In this document: one piece after another, positions 22,377 through 35,300 of the stretch
Numbering within the stretch: the first letter of the stretch is position 1
How the letters are laid out: every line of letters starts with the position of its first letter
Source: Bactericera cockerelli
Taxonomy: Eukaryota; Arthropoda; Insecta; Hemiptera; Triozidae
Assembly (NCBI GenBank): GCA_024516035.1
Contig: CM044958.1
Span: 24,153,035 to 24,217,034 of the forward strand
Direction: 5' to 3'
Length of the DNA stretch: 64,000 nt
The notes under the pieces: model-generated
What the model was told of the DNA's origin: nothing
Database searches by the model: none
The model's input: the letters and a program-made list of their open reading frames with translations, nothing else
Translations under genes and position numbers: made by a program

Positions 22377-24309
22377 GTAAGTAACTAAACCTTTACGCTT
22401 TATTAGAAACCAGAAAGTCTAATTGTACTTCAGTTGCCAAGGAATATGTACCATTGTACCTATATTAAAATATTTTTTTTAAAAAAAGGCCGTTTTCCAT
22501 TATTTTGTTGAATGTACCTAATTTTGTACGTAGGTATACTTACTAACTCAGGCTGAATAGTATTTAATATCCCTTGTACTACGAGTACTAACCTACTTAC
22601 AAACATTAACATACCTACATAAAATATAAAAATAAATTAATTTATTTATTTGATTATAAATTTGAAAATAAGAGCAATACGTGAATACCTACCCACCGGG
22701 GATACAATTCATGTAACAACAGTAACAATATGTGGTATTGTACATAATAATCATTATACTAAATAATATTATCTACATACTTTTGTAGTGTGCGGTGACA
22801 ACGAATGCAATGTTTGTATGATTAAGGTCACATTGATGGGGATTTGCAATTTCACTGAATGAATGATTATGCAAATGAGCGCATAATACTTATATCTACA
22901 TCTACAATCTACTTACATACTGCACTAAAAGATAGTGCATAAAGATTCACTTAGAATTACAATAATAATGATTATTATTACTATGCATATTCTAAAAGTC
23001 AGGCATTGTCGTCAACCTGTCAGAACACGCCTCCCGCGTTGATGTTGAGGATTTTTCTTTAGTTCGTACTTAGTACATATTTTGTTCATATCGTTGTTCT
23101 AAATTTGATGTTTTCCCGATAAGCTATTTTTGAGATTCTTTCATCTCGAATCACTTATGATAACAATATGTACCAGTGCACCTATGTAATATTATGTGAG
23201 CCCTTGAGCTCCAAACCCATGGGTTCCATCCATGTTGGACATGAAGATTTTTTAGCTGCGAGAGGGCAACCAGTAGCTGTTTGAATAGTTTCAGTGGAGG
23301 CATTACAAGTGCTAGCAATCAATGGATAGGGTTCTTCAAGTTATTGTTGAGGTAGGTCGTGCTGGACATTGCATTGTACGGTACATACACAATATATATA
23401 ATTATATGTAGTAGTATATCATTGTTCATAATCATAACAGAAAACATTCATTTGTTTATTGTGTTGAATAAATATTTATGCTCAAATTGTCATGTCCCTA
23501 CCTAATATCTGTGTTGAGTTTTCATTCCGCATACCTTCTCGTCGGGTTATAGAAATATTTTGGCAATATTTAGTAAGCAATATAATTTTTGGCAATTGAA
23601 TTCATTTATTGATTAATGAAAATTAGTTTTCATAAAGCATATTGTTTTCAAACTAGATCAAGGATGCGAGGTATAAAACTCTTCCGGGCCATTTCTACGC
23701 CGCTGTCAAGAAGAAGCCAAACCTTTACTATGTATGGTCCGATAGGATGAGTAAGGAGTCACATTCCAGCCATTCTCCACATTCCTCAGTCTCCAATCTG
23801 AACCAAACATTCGCTCACCTCACTACAGCTACTCTGCAAAACAACACTGCTTGCTAGCTTGGCTCAGCATATTATCTGGTGTATTATTTACTTCCGAATC
23901 AAGTAAAACAATGAGCCTGTCTGTTCACTTTGTATTAATTTTTCAATTCAATTAATGTACTTACTTTGTAATGCACAATTTCTATGTATACACAGTGAAA
24001 TTGCACACTACATGGAATAACCCTAATATTCTTTATTGTACTGCCTCACCAAAGGTTGAGAAGTGGTTTTATGTATAAAATCCCTCCTAAATTATCCGTA
24101 CATAAAATAGATACATAGTAATTGTATTTTTTGTAAATCTGCACAGGAGACTTGAAACTGAGTTTACAGACTTGGTGCATTGTACCTATTAGGTATTTGG
24201 AAGTTGAAACAGTTCAATGTACTATTGTGTCAACCTAATAGATAAGTTCCATTTCGTATTATATTAATTTAATGTGTTAATAGCAATATTCGAAATATCA
24301 GCTATATTC

Positions 24310-24660
24310 TTTATAAAATGTGAGGAATTTCTCTCCAGCTCACTTACCTACTTATACAACAAATCGCTAGAATCGGAAATATTCCCCGATAGGTGAAAGA
24401 CCTCACGTACATAGTGTCCCCGTGCACAAATCTGGAGATAAAAAAGATGTGAGCAACTATGGCCCAGTCTGTAACATATCCGTTTACATGTCAGTAAAGT
24501 GACCATAGACAATCAGTTCGGATCTTTAAAAATGCGCTCTACAACAAATCATCTTGCCTCTCTCAGTAATTTTGTAATAAAAAACGTCAAAACCTTGATC
24601 AAATCGACACTGTTTATACAGATTTTTCAAAAGCCACAACCCTAAGAAATCTCCTGCTTT
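24310..24660 (+). repeat. LINE reverse-transcriptase relic
   Basis: Translating across several frameshifts gives pieces typical of jockey/CR1-type reverse transcriptases: KSLESEIFPDR, then VHKSGDKKDVSNYGPV, then NVKTLDQIDTVYTDFSKA. It lies in intron 1 of the mutase gene and is dead. Confidence 0.7.
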
Positions 24661-24764
24661 GTAAGGGTGTGTTTGTTGCTTGTGTGAAAGGATTATAAGA
24701 TGGTCAAATCTGCACAATCTTTCCCAAGTACACATTGATATCCTGTGGTTGTTTAATTCCTCAG

Positions 24765-24886
24765 GACGCCGCAGTTTGGCCGCATGGCTGAGGACTTCAC
24801 GCTGGTCATGCTGCGGCATGGCGAAAGTGAGTGGACCAAGCGGAACCTCTTCTGCGGATGGTACGACTCGAAACTCAGCGACAATG
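24765..24886 (+). CDS. Mutase coding exon 1
   Basis: The acceptor is ttcctcag at 24764 (gcag at 24774 is an alternative) and the donor ATG|GTAAGG follows 24886. It encodes residues 1-34 plus one base, including the RHGE catalytic loop. The first 19 nt before the ATG would be 5' UTR. Confidence 0.9.
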
Positions 24887-27800
24887 GTAAGGCCCACTCA
24901 TCGTCCCTCCCTACAAAACTGCTAGCAAAAAAGGACTCTGTAGTGACTGTAGTGTAATGCAGGTACCCTACGCCGGCATGGATATCTGTAGTTGTACATC
25001 GGAAATAGGTGTTTGTAATTGTAAATATTAAATAGATGGTTTCAATTTACAAGTAGATTCTCAATAATACGGAAAAAGCAAATAAAAATTATATATTTTA
25101 AATCAGACATTTTAGGATAAATTTCATGTTTGTTTAAGTACGGCTTAGCTCTTAAAAAACCAGTTTTAATGCGGTTTCACCGGTTAAAAATTAAAAATTC
25201 TTTACTGTTCAGTATCTCTTGTATATCTGGATCGTGTTAATTGAGACCTGCTGGCGGGGGCTACTTGGCGAGCGCTCACTTCCCGGCGAGCTTGATACAA
25301 ATGTAGATTTTCGCAAACTTAACGGACCTCTTTATGCAGAATACAATGTATAGTGTCCATGTAACTTTCCAGTTACTGTTCTCGACTTGCGAACATGCGA
25401 CTAGGTGGTGGTCAAATCGCACACCTATGTATATTCATCCTCCATTATATTGAATTTGAATATTTTTGTCTGTTGTATTCACAGATATGGCACTTTTCTT
25501 CTTTGAATACCCCATGAAGCTTATTTTTGTTGTGTTTTATTTATTATTATGGCAGTATTTCGGAAACATTTTATGATTGAATCAAAAATGGTGGGAGGAG
25601 TAGTGACACATCTTTTCATAGGGAAACTTCTATTCAAGTTAGAATCATGGGGATTTTCAATGATGAAAAAATCCCAAAATCGAGAAAAGGTGAGATGTGG
25701 CGGTATTGAAATAGGTGTGCGAAATATAGGTGAATGGACTGTACTAGCCCGAGTGTTCTCTCATGTTCCTGGCAGGAGTGAAAGAGGCGCACGTGGCGGG
25801 GCAGATCCTGCGTGACGAGGGCTTCACGTTCGAGCACGTGTTCACGTCGCAGCTGTGCAGGGCGCAGGACTCTGTGCGCATCATCCTGGAGGAGCTAGGG
25901 CAGGTGCCGCACGTGACCAGATCCTGGCGCCTCAACGAGCGCCACTACGGCGACCTCACGGGGTACAACAAGCTGCAGATGGCGAACAAGTACGGACTTG
26001 AACAGGTGAGATGTTCTGGTGTAGTATCACAGTGTCAGTGAACAAGTATGGACTTGAACAGGTGAGATGTTCTGGTGTAGTATCACAGTGTCAGTGAACA
26101 AGTATGGACTTGAACAGGTGAGATGTTCTGGTGTAGTATCACAGTGTCAGTGAACAAGTATGGACTTGAACAGGTGAGATGTTCTGGTGTAGTATCACAG
26201 TGTCAGTGAACAAGTACGGACTTGAACAGGTGAGATGTTCTGGTGTAGTATCACAGTGTCAGTGAACAAGTACGGACTTGAACAGGTGAGATGTTCTGGT
26301 GTAGTATCACAGTGTCAGTGAACAAGTATGGACTTGAACAGGTGAGATGTTCTGGTGTAGTATCACAGTGTCAGTGAACAAGTATGGACTTGAACAGGTG
26401 AGATGTTCTGGTGTAGTATCACAGTGTCAGTGAACAAGTATGGACTTGAACAGGTGAGATGTTCTGGTGTAGTATCACAGATGGCAGTGAACAAGTATGG
26501 ACTTGAACAGGTGAGATGTTCTGGTGTAGTATCACAGTGTCAGTGAACAAGTATGGACTTGAACAGGTGAGATGTTCTGGTGTGGTATCACAGTGTCAGT
26601 GAACAAGTATGGACTTGAACAGGTGAGATGTTCTGGTGTGGTATCACAGTGTCAGTGAACAAGTATGGACTTGAACAGGTGAGATGTTCTGGTGTGGTAC
26701 AACAAGCTACAGATGGCGAACAAGTATGGACTTGAACAGGTGAGATGTTCTGGTGTGGTACAACAAGCTACAGATGTCGAACAAGTATGGACTTGAACAG
26801 GTGAGATGTTCTGGTGTAGTATCACAGTGTCAGTGAACAAGTACGGACTTTGAACGGTGAGAGATGTCTTGGTGTGTAGTATCATAGTTCAGTGAACAAG
26901 TATGGACTTGAACAGGTGAGATGTTCTGGTGTGGTACAACAAGCTACAGATGGCGAACAAGTATGGACTTGAACAGGTGAGATGTTATGGTGTAGTATCA
27001 CAGTGTCAGTGAACAAGTATGGACTTGAACAGGTGAGATGTTCTGGTGGGGTACAACAAGCTACAGATGGCGAACAAGTATGGACTTGAACAGGTGAGAT
27101 GTTCTGGTGTAGTATCACAGTGTCAGTGAACAAGTACGGACTTGAACAGGTGAGATGTTTTGGTGTAGTATCACAGTGTCAGTGAACAAGTACGGACTTG
27201 AACAGGTGAGATGTTCTGGTGTAGTATCACAGTGTCAGTGAACAAGTATGGACTTGAACAGGTGAGATGTTCTGGTGTGGTACAACAAGCTACAGATGGC
27301 GAACAAGTATGGACTTGAACAGGTGAGATGTTCTGGTGTGGTACAACAAGCTACAGATGTCGAACAAGTATGGACTTGAACAGGTGAGATGTTCTGGTGT
27401 GTATCACAGTGTCAGTGAACAAGTATGGACTTGAACAGGTGAGATGTTTGGTGTGTACACAAGCTACAGATGGCGAACAAGTATGGACTTGAACAGGTGA
27501 GATGTTCTGGTGTGGTATCACAGTGTCAGTGAACTAGTACGCACTTGAACAGGTGAGATGTTCTGGTGTAGTATCACAGTGTCAGTGAACAAGTATGGAC
27601 TTGAACAGGTGAGATGTTCTGGTGTAGTATCACAGTGTCAGTGAACAAGTATGGACTTGAACAGGTGAGATGTTCTGGTGTAGTATCACAGTGTCAGTGA
27701 ACAAGTATGGACTTGAACAGGTGAGATGTTATGGGGTAGTATCACAGTGTCAGTGAACAAGTATGGACTTGAACAGGTGAGATGTTCTGGTGTAGTATCA

Positions 27801-30800
27801 CAGTGTCAGTGAACAAGTATGGACTTGAACAGGTGAGATGTTCTGGTGTAGTATCACAGTGTCAGTGAACAAGTATGGACTTGAACAGGTGAGATGTTAT
27901 GGTGTAGTATCACAGTGTCAGTGAACAAGTATGGACTTGAACAGGTGAGGTGTTCTGGTGTAGTATCACAGTATCAGTTTGCATCCTCCGTAGTATTAAT
28001 ACTCTGGGGCCTCTGGGCAATAATTTTGCACAGAGTTTTGGGCAAAAGTATTGCCATTGCCCTTTGGGCCATTGTCCATGGGCTTATGGACATTGAATGA
28101 CTGAATCTGGGCAACGGAAGTGTCATCCTTATTCTTTATCAAAGTATGTCCATTTTGCAGCTCAATTCAGGAGTAGAGTTTACTTGTAAATAGAATAAAT
28201 ATGTCAAAGGAATAAATAAATAAATTCACCAGAGGATGGTATTATTCTTGTTTTGATGCAAAATCTTCTGTCATTACAAAAAAAACTAAAACTAAAAATT
28301 AAAATTGGGGAAATAATAATAATTAATTATTAATCGTAATGGAAAAAACCACGGATCATGTTATCTCAGTACAAACAAGACAAATACATTGCCAATTATG
28401 GACAAAATACTTTCTCGAAAATGGCTCACATTGTTGTCACTATAGTCAATTTTTAGGATTTTGTTCATATTAAGACCTATTAACTGGGGCTTTTCCGTGC
28501 GTCGCCGCGCTGTGGGCCGTACGGCGTACGGCGCCTGCACAAGTCATAACTCTTGAACGGTTTAAGCTATCAAACTGAAACTTTGATATGTTGTCCGGAC
28601 CAATCCAAACAACGGCGCGAAAAAGGGCCGCTTTACTTTCTCTTCAAGAATACGTCTTCCGGGTTTATATGTATATCACCTAAAATTTCGCGACGAATCA
28701 CCTGGCAGTCAGTATTGCGATAAAAGCTGCAGTTTTTGTCCAATCGAGCTGAAATTTTCAGGGTATATTTCCTTCATGCTGGGCTATCAATGTACAATTT
28801 TTCAATGATATTTTGTAAAGTAACCTCGAGGTAGGCTAAGATTTTGTTCAAAATGACTTATTGGGATAAAAGCTGAAATTTTTGTCCTATCGAACTGTAA
28901 TTCGTGAGCTATGATCAGTTTGATCAACTAGTATGAGCTATTCTCGGAAGTAAAATATCATCTGAAATGTTTACTGGTGTATCAAGATATAAAATTAGAG
29001 CTTAGAGAAGACCACGGCAAATATTTAGCACAACAATGCAAATAATTAGAAGCTTAACTCAACAAATGAGAGAGCCTTGACATGTTGACAAGACTATTGC
29101 AAATTGTGTTGTATCTATTTACGTATATTCTGTGTGTACCAGATGCTTGCCCGTACTTCACTATGGTATACAGCTGGACGGTTCACATCTGTTAACGTTA
29201 AGGCCATGGAAACTGAACAGACATGTAATACAATAGAGATTATCAATTTTGTTCAGTCAAAGGGATTTTTACCACCAAGCCGAGTTTAATATACACTACC
29301 TACATATGTATATTGTTCACACTATTTAAGTACTTACACATGTATATTGTATACACTACAGTACCTACATATATGTATATTGTATACACTTGTCCGATAA
29401 GTCCCAGCGAAGTGCTTATAACTTTTCATCAGCTCGGAATTTCCAAGTTCTCTAACTCTTAGGGTAGGAAAAAGTAGGGAAGAATCTACAGGGTATTCAG
29501 GAGGTCACATCGCTTAAACAAAACTATTTTGTAATAGTTTCACTTGATAATTCATAGGTAAATAAAATATTTATATTGACTTCACCTTAACTTCATATTG
29601 TCTTTGCTCTCTAAAATGTCTAAATTTAGGTTTTAATTCCTCCCTAAAATAAAACTATTTCGAGCGTATTATATTTTAAAAGCAAAAATCTTTAAATTGT
29701 TTGAAATAGGTATATTTTATATATCATTAAAACTATTATCTAGCTAAGTATTGCCAAATACAATTGGAGGAAAATTTATATCCATACAAATAGTATCTGA
29801 GCATTAACAGTTTTTTTAAGATTTCATTTATTTCTGAAATGTTATTATCTATTTCTATAGGTAGGTAGGACCTAATAGGTATGTGTTGTACCTACCAGAA
29901 AACATTATTCACAATAAAACACATTGTTCACAGATAAGGTAGTAAAGTGTATAAGGGTGTTGTTATTTTAGTATTCAATGCACAATTTAATATCCATGAA
30001 TTTCTCTTAGTTGTTTTCAATATTATCATCTTTGTGATTTCTTGTTTGGTAAAGATGATGCAATTCGTTTATGTAGGTATTATTTATTATTACTTTATTA
30101 GGTACTTAGGTATCTACTTTTACCTAGTATATTATTCTAAATTAATACACAAATGCTTTTATTGGAACTAATATTCTTCGCTCAAAAAAATACTCAACAT
30201 GTAGACTGACTCAACAATTGAGATAATACCTCACATGTCTCACATTACTGCAATACTGTATGCGATCAATGAAGAAATCAGACAGCGGGAAAATGTTACC
30301 TTTCGTTATTCCCCAAGAAATTAAAAAAAAATCCAACATTCCCTTTTCTTCAACTTGTCTATTGGCCTAAATTTTTAAAGGTGTCTTCTTGAAAATAATA
30401 ATTGTACAGTTGTCTTCTCTTGCAAGAAACTTAGGGAACGTGAGAAAACTATCTCGTATTTCCAGGCATAGCCCTCCCTCCTTGTTGACCGGGCCAGATA
30501 TGCCAGATATGGAAATAAAAAGTTATCTGTTTTTATATAATTATCACCAGTCCGTAACTAAATAGCACGGAAATAGGAAATATCTCAATATCACCCATGT
30601 CTTCATATCCATGGTGAACTTTTCAGATCTTTGAATGTAGTCATGAAGTCAAAAATCCATCTGCTGGGATATATTCAAATTTTAACATTTTAAGATTCTA
30701 GGGCGCTCTAACACCCGTATTTATGAATAAATTCGTAAGACTATGCTCAGCACAATCTGGGGAAAGCACGTGCTTACGTCTAAGCACGTCCTTAACTAAT

Positions 30801-32239
30801 TGGTATTTATGAATAAATCCGATGTCATTGAAGCATAGTCTTATGGGAGACTATGCTTTAAGAGCTATGTTGGCTACACTGTATTTTAGACCGGGATTTT
30901 TCAAATAGGCGAAATTCAATACAAATATTTAAAAATGTCAAAAGATGAAACGTCTTCAAACTAATCTAAGCAATCCAAGCAAACTTTTTCACTGTTTTTC
31001 ACGATAGTGAGCCAAAAAGTGGTCGAATTCTTCCATAATAAGGTATAAATAGTTTTAATTAGATACTGCTGTTTATTTTGTGTCTATGTAATTATGTATA
31101 ATGTTGCCATAGCAACGTCAGTTGTTTACTCAGATATTTTCCCTGCAGGGTCTCAGCACATGCTTACAGTAAATTGCCATTTATGAATAATTATTCCTAT
31201 CTGAGCACATGCTTGACTGATCCAAGCACACGCGTAAGGACATGCTTACGCAAGACTGCGGTAGGGCAGTCTTACCGCTTTCTGAGCATATGCTCAAATG
31301 CATAACCAATCAAAATCACTTGAACATCTTCTGCGCACCAAAAAACTGCGTGTATTTTAGTAAACAATTTTTATTTCTCCAGTTTTTCAAAAATCTTGCA
31401 TAAATTTTGTTTTTTCTAGTATTTAAAATCATTTTCTGTTTATACTGACTGATATACTGATTGAAGTTATTTATTTTTTTTTTAATCATGGACGAATTCG
31501 ACCAATTTTTGCTCCACTATCTTGAAAACGAGTACTATTTGGCTCGAGCCCCAAAGAGATACCTGCGAGATCCAGGAAATTTGCTGGAAAATTTTGATGA
31601 TGACCAGTTTTTCAGACGATACAGGTATGTTCCATAAATTAACTTACTTTAATTTTTCATATAGGTACACATCTATTTTTAAGGAATCCTTTAAATAAAT
31701 AAAAAATCTACATGCAGAATGACATGTAATAGTAGGATAACTCCAACTGTAGCAAAAGTACCTACAAAGTACCAAAAAAGTTATTCTTAAAAAAGTATGT
31801 TGTTATACCAAATTTAAATTTACTTATTACATTATTTATAGTCACCGTGGCCGAGTGTGTTAGTGCGTTAGGCATTGTACGCATGGTGACCTGCTGGGTT
31901 CGATCCCCAGCGGGGCAGGATTTTTTCTGGTCTGTACTTGGGTGTTCGGGGTTCACTCATTTCTCGTAAGGAAAAATAAGTAGCTGCTTTAATGTTAGCA
32001 ACGACAATAAAATTATAGGCAAAAATAATATATTAGGATATTAAAAATACGGAAAAGTTATATGATTCTGCGCTACCCACTAAAATTGTGGTATAATAAC
32101 ACAAAGAAATACATTATTATATTACATTATATTCCCATAATGAACAGTGTAGATTGTAATTAAAAATATCATTTAAGAAAAGCGGGGAAAGAACAACCCT
32201 TCAATTTATGTTTTATCATTAGACAAGTCATTTGTGAAA

Positions 32240-32323
<84 letters not shown>

Positions 32324-35300
32324 ATGTCATGTAGGTCAAAAAACGTAAATATTTTTCGTGACATCCAATAAAAGCTCCAACCCCTACCAAAAACTTTCTT
32401 GCTTGGAGTTTTTTTTTTTTATTCTTTTTTTTAAGCTTTAGATATTAGTTAGAACAAAAAATATATACAGTAGAACACAATGAAATATAAAGAAAAACAA
32501 AAAGATTAAACAAATATACAAGAAGGAAAAGAAGAGAGAAATGTCCTACCTAAAGGGCGGGGTTATTGCCTGTGGCAATCTCTTCCACTCAACCCTTTTT
32601 GGGTTGGAAGATTGTCACGACAAATTTCGAGAAAAAATGATATTTCGGTCGTAAAAGGTAAATATGTACATTTGTTTCACTATCCATAAGTCCTTACTCC
32701 GTGTAGCTTAACCCTATTGAGATATTCCCTGATCCAAAAGAACCTATGGGAAAAATTTCAGGATTCTCATACACACATAAAGCTTCATTTTATAGATAAA
32801 GATAGAAAATTTGGAGGAGGGGGAGGGTCTCGTAAACTAGAGACCGAGGGATCGAGTATTTTTTAATGCATCTGTAGAGCTTATCACAAATACTTTTCAT
32901 GGCTACAACATTAATTCTAGAGAATATCTATAAAAGAAAACTGTCCGTATGTATGTGTGTATGTATGTATGGATATTCTTTATACAAATCCACACCGTTT
33001 GACCGAGAAACCTGAAATTTTGCACATAGGACCTTTTGAATCAGAAAATTTTTCTAGGTTAAGTTATAGCTCCCTGTTAAGCTACAATGAGTAAAGATAA
33101 AAAATGGATGGGTGACGAATAAAATATTCACTTTTTTTTTTTTTTTAAAGTGGGGTTTAACGTCGCTTTCAATTGCCATGGTCATATCACGACGGGGGTT
33201 TTACCCTCCATTCGCAGGAAACTCACAAACCTGCTACTCACATTGACCTCACCCAGCTTGAGTGGGGCCAGCGTCACGAGAATTAGAATTTGAATGGTCA
33301 CCCATCCAAGTCTTAACCTCGCTGGATGTCGCTTAACTTCGGTGTTCTGAAGGGAACCGGTGTATTCAACATGCCATCGACGCTGGCTTATTCACGTTTT
33401 TTAAAACCTAAATGACATTTGTGTGTGTACTGTGGGTTGTGTGGGTGTGTATGTTTGGTGTGTGCGTGTGTGTGTGTGTACGTGTGTGTATGGTGTGATG
33501 TATGTGCGTTGTGTGTGTTCGATGGGCTGGTGAGTGTAACCCGCTAGTCAAATAATAAAAATATTAAAAAATGACACACACTCTCTCTCTCTATCTCTCT
33601 TTCTCCCTCTCCCTCTCTCTCTTTATCCGATGTTGCCATCTAGACAATTTTATAAGCATTATTACGCAGAATTATAAGACTTTTCTGTATTTTTAATATC
33701 TTATTTTAGTCTATAATGCCGCCACTGGGCGCTATTAACATCAAAGCAGCTACTCATTTTTCCTCACGAGGTATGAGGGGACCCCGAATTATTAATATCT
33801 TATTTTAGTCTATAATGCCGCCACTGGGCGCTATTAACATCAAAGCAGCTACTCATTTTTCCTCACGAGGTATGAAGGGACCCCGAACACCCAAGTACAG
33901 AGCAGAAAAAATCCTGCCCCGCTGGAGATCGAACCCAGGTGACCGTGCGTGCAATGCATAGTGCGGTAACTCACTCGGCAACGTTGACTACTTTTAAATG
34001 GGATTAGTTATAATTAGATTGCTAAAACAATTGCTAAACCCCCCCCCCCCCCCTCTTATATCTGCTCATGACATAGTTCTTTATTTTGGGATTAATTTTA
34101 TTAAAAGCAGGAGTCTAGCACACCTCCACAGTTAAATCCCATAGGTTCAAACTGATGGTTTAAGGACTATTTTGTGTTAGAGAATTTGACCTTGAATCAA
34201 CAGGAGTTTGACCCCAAGATATTGTATATTATATATATTTTATTTCAGATTCTCAAAGGATGTTGTTTTAAATGCCATATTTCCTTTAGTGAGAAATGTT
34301 CTGGAGAACCAGACAATGCAAGGTGTGATCACGTCACCCATGGTACGACTCCTTGCTGTTATGCAGTTCTATGCAACTGGAAACTTTCAGGTAGGTGTTT
34401 TCCAAAAATAAATGTTTTCTTAAATAATATCTCTATATATAAATGAGAAATATGGACGGACTTTGTGGCTTTGTGGCTTTGTGACTTTGTGGCTTTGTGT
34501 GCAGCAATTGTTTAGGCGAAACGGTAAGAGATAGCGAAAAATTGATGAGAGATGACCCCAAGTAAAATTGCCGGAAAATACCAGGAAAAATATTAAAAGT
34601 CCGAAATTCCAAACCGTCCTTGAGTTATGACCTTCCTCAAGTATTTCCTTGAGGAAGGGTCCGATTTGAAGACAGTCTTTGCCCTGGAACTTGAAATCTA
34701 TCGCGAGGACCTATATTTTTTATTATTTAATAACACATTAGACAAAATTAGCGTTCATTTAATTCATTTTAGGCTACATTCTGACGTACCGTTCTGGAGA
34801 TATAAGCCAGAATGTTCGAAATTTCGACCTTTTTTCAGACTTTTCATGTTTTTTAGCAGATTCCAGCGCGGAACATAAAATTTGTCACGAGGACCTATAT
34901 TTTTTATTATTTAATAACACATTAGACAAAACTAGCTTTCATTTAATTCATATTAGGCCACATTCTGACGTACCGTTCTCGAGATAGAAGCCAGAATGTT
35001 CGAAATTTCGACCATTTTTTCAGACTTTTCACGTTTTTTTTTACAGATTCCAGCACGGAACTTAATAGTTATCGCGAGGACCTATATTTTTATTGTAAAA
35101 ACTGTCTGAGAACATCACATGATTTTATTTGAGCCCTTTGTTGCCATATTCTGTCAAACCGTTCTCGAAATATGGGCCAGTTTCCTACAGTATCAATATC
35201 CGCTATGATAGATTTAGCTCGGGATTTTGAAATTTACAGCGATGATGGTTGCGTGTGTGTGTGTGTGTGTGTGTGTGTTTACGGATTAATAATTAGCCGA

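Noticed and set aside
26652..27133. Frames over the 56-bp array as a repeat protein
   Set aside because: The period is not a multiple of three and the frames lie antisense to the mutase; the array derives from its splice junction.
22500..30000. CRISPR-like arrays or operons
   Set aside because: The regular repeats are minisatellites in eukaryotic introns; there are no cas genes, spacers or bacterial gene spacing.
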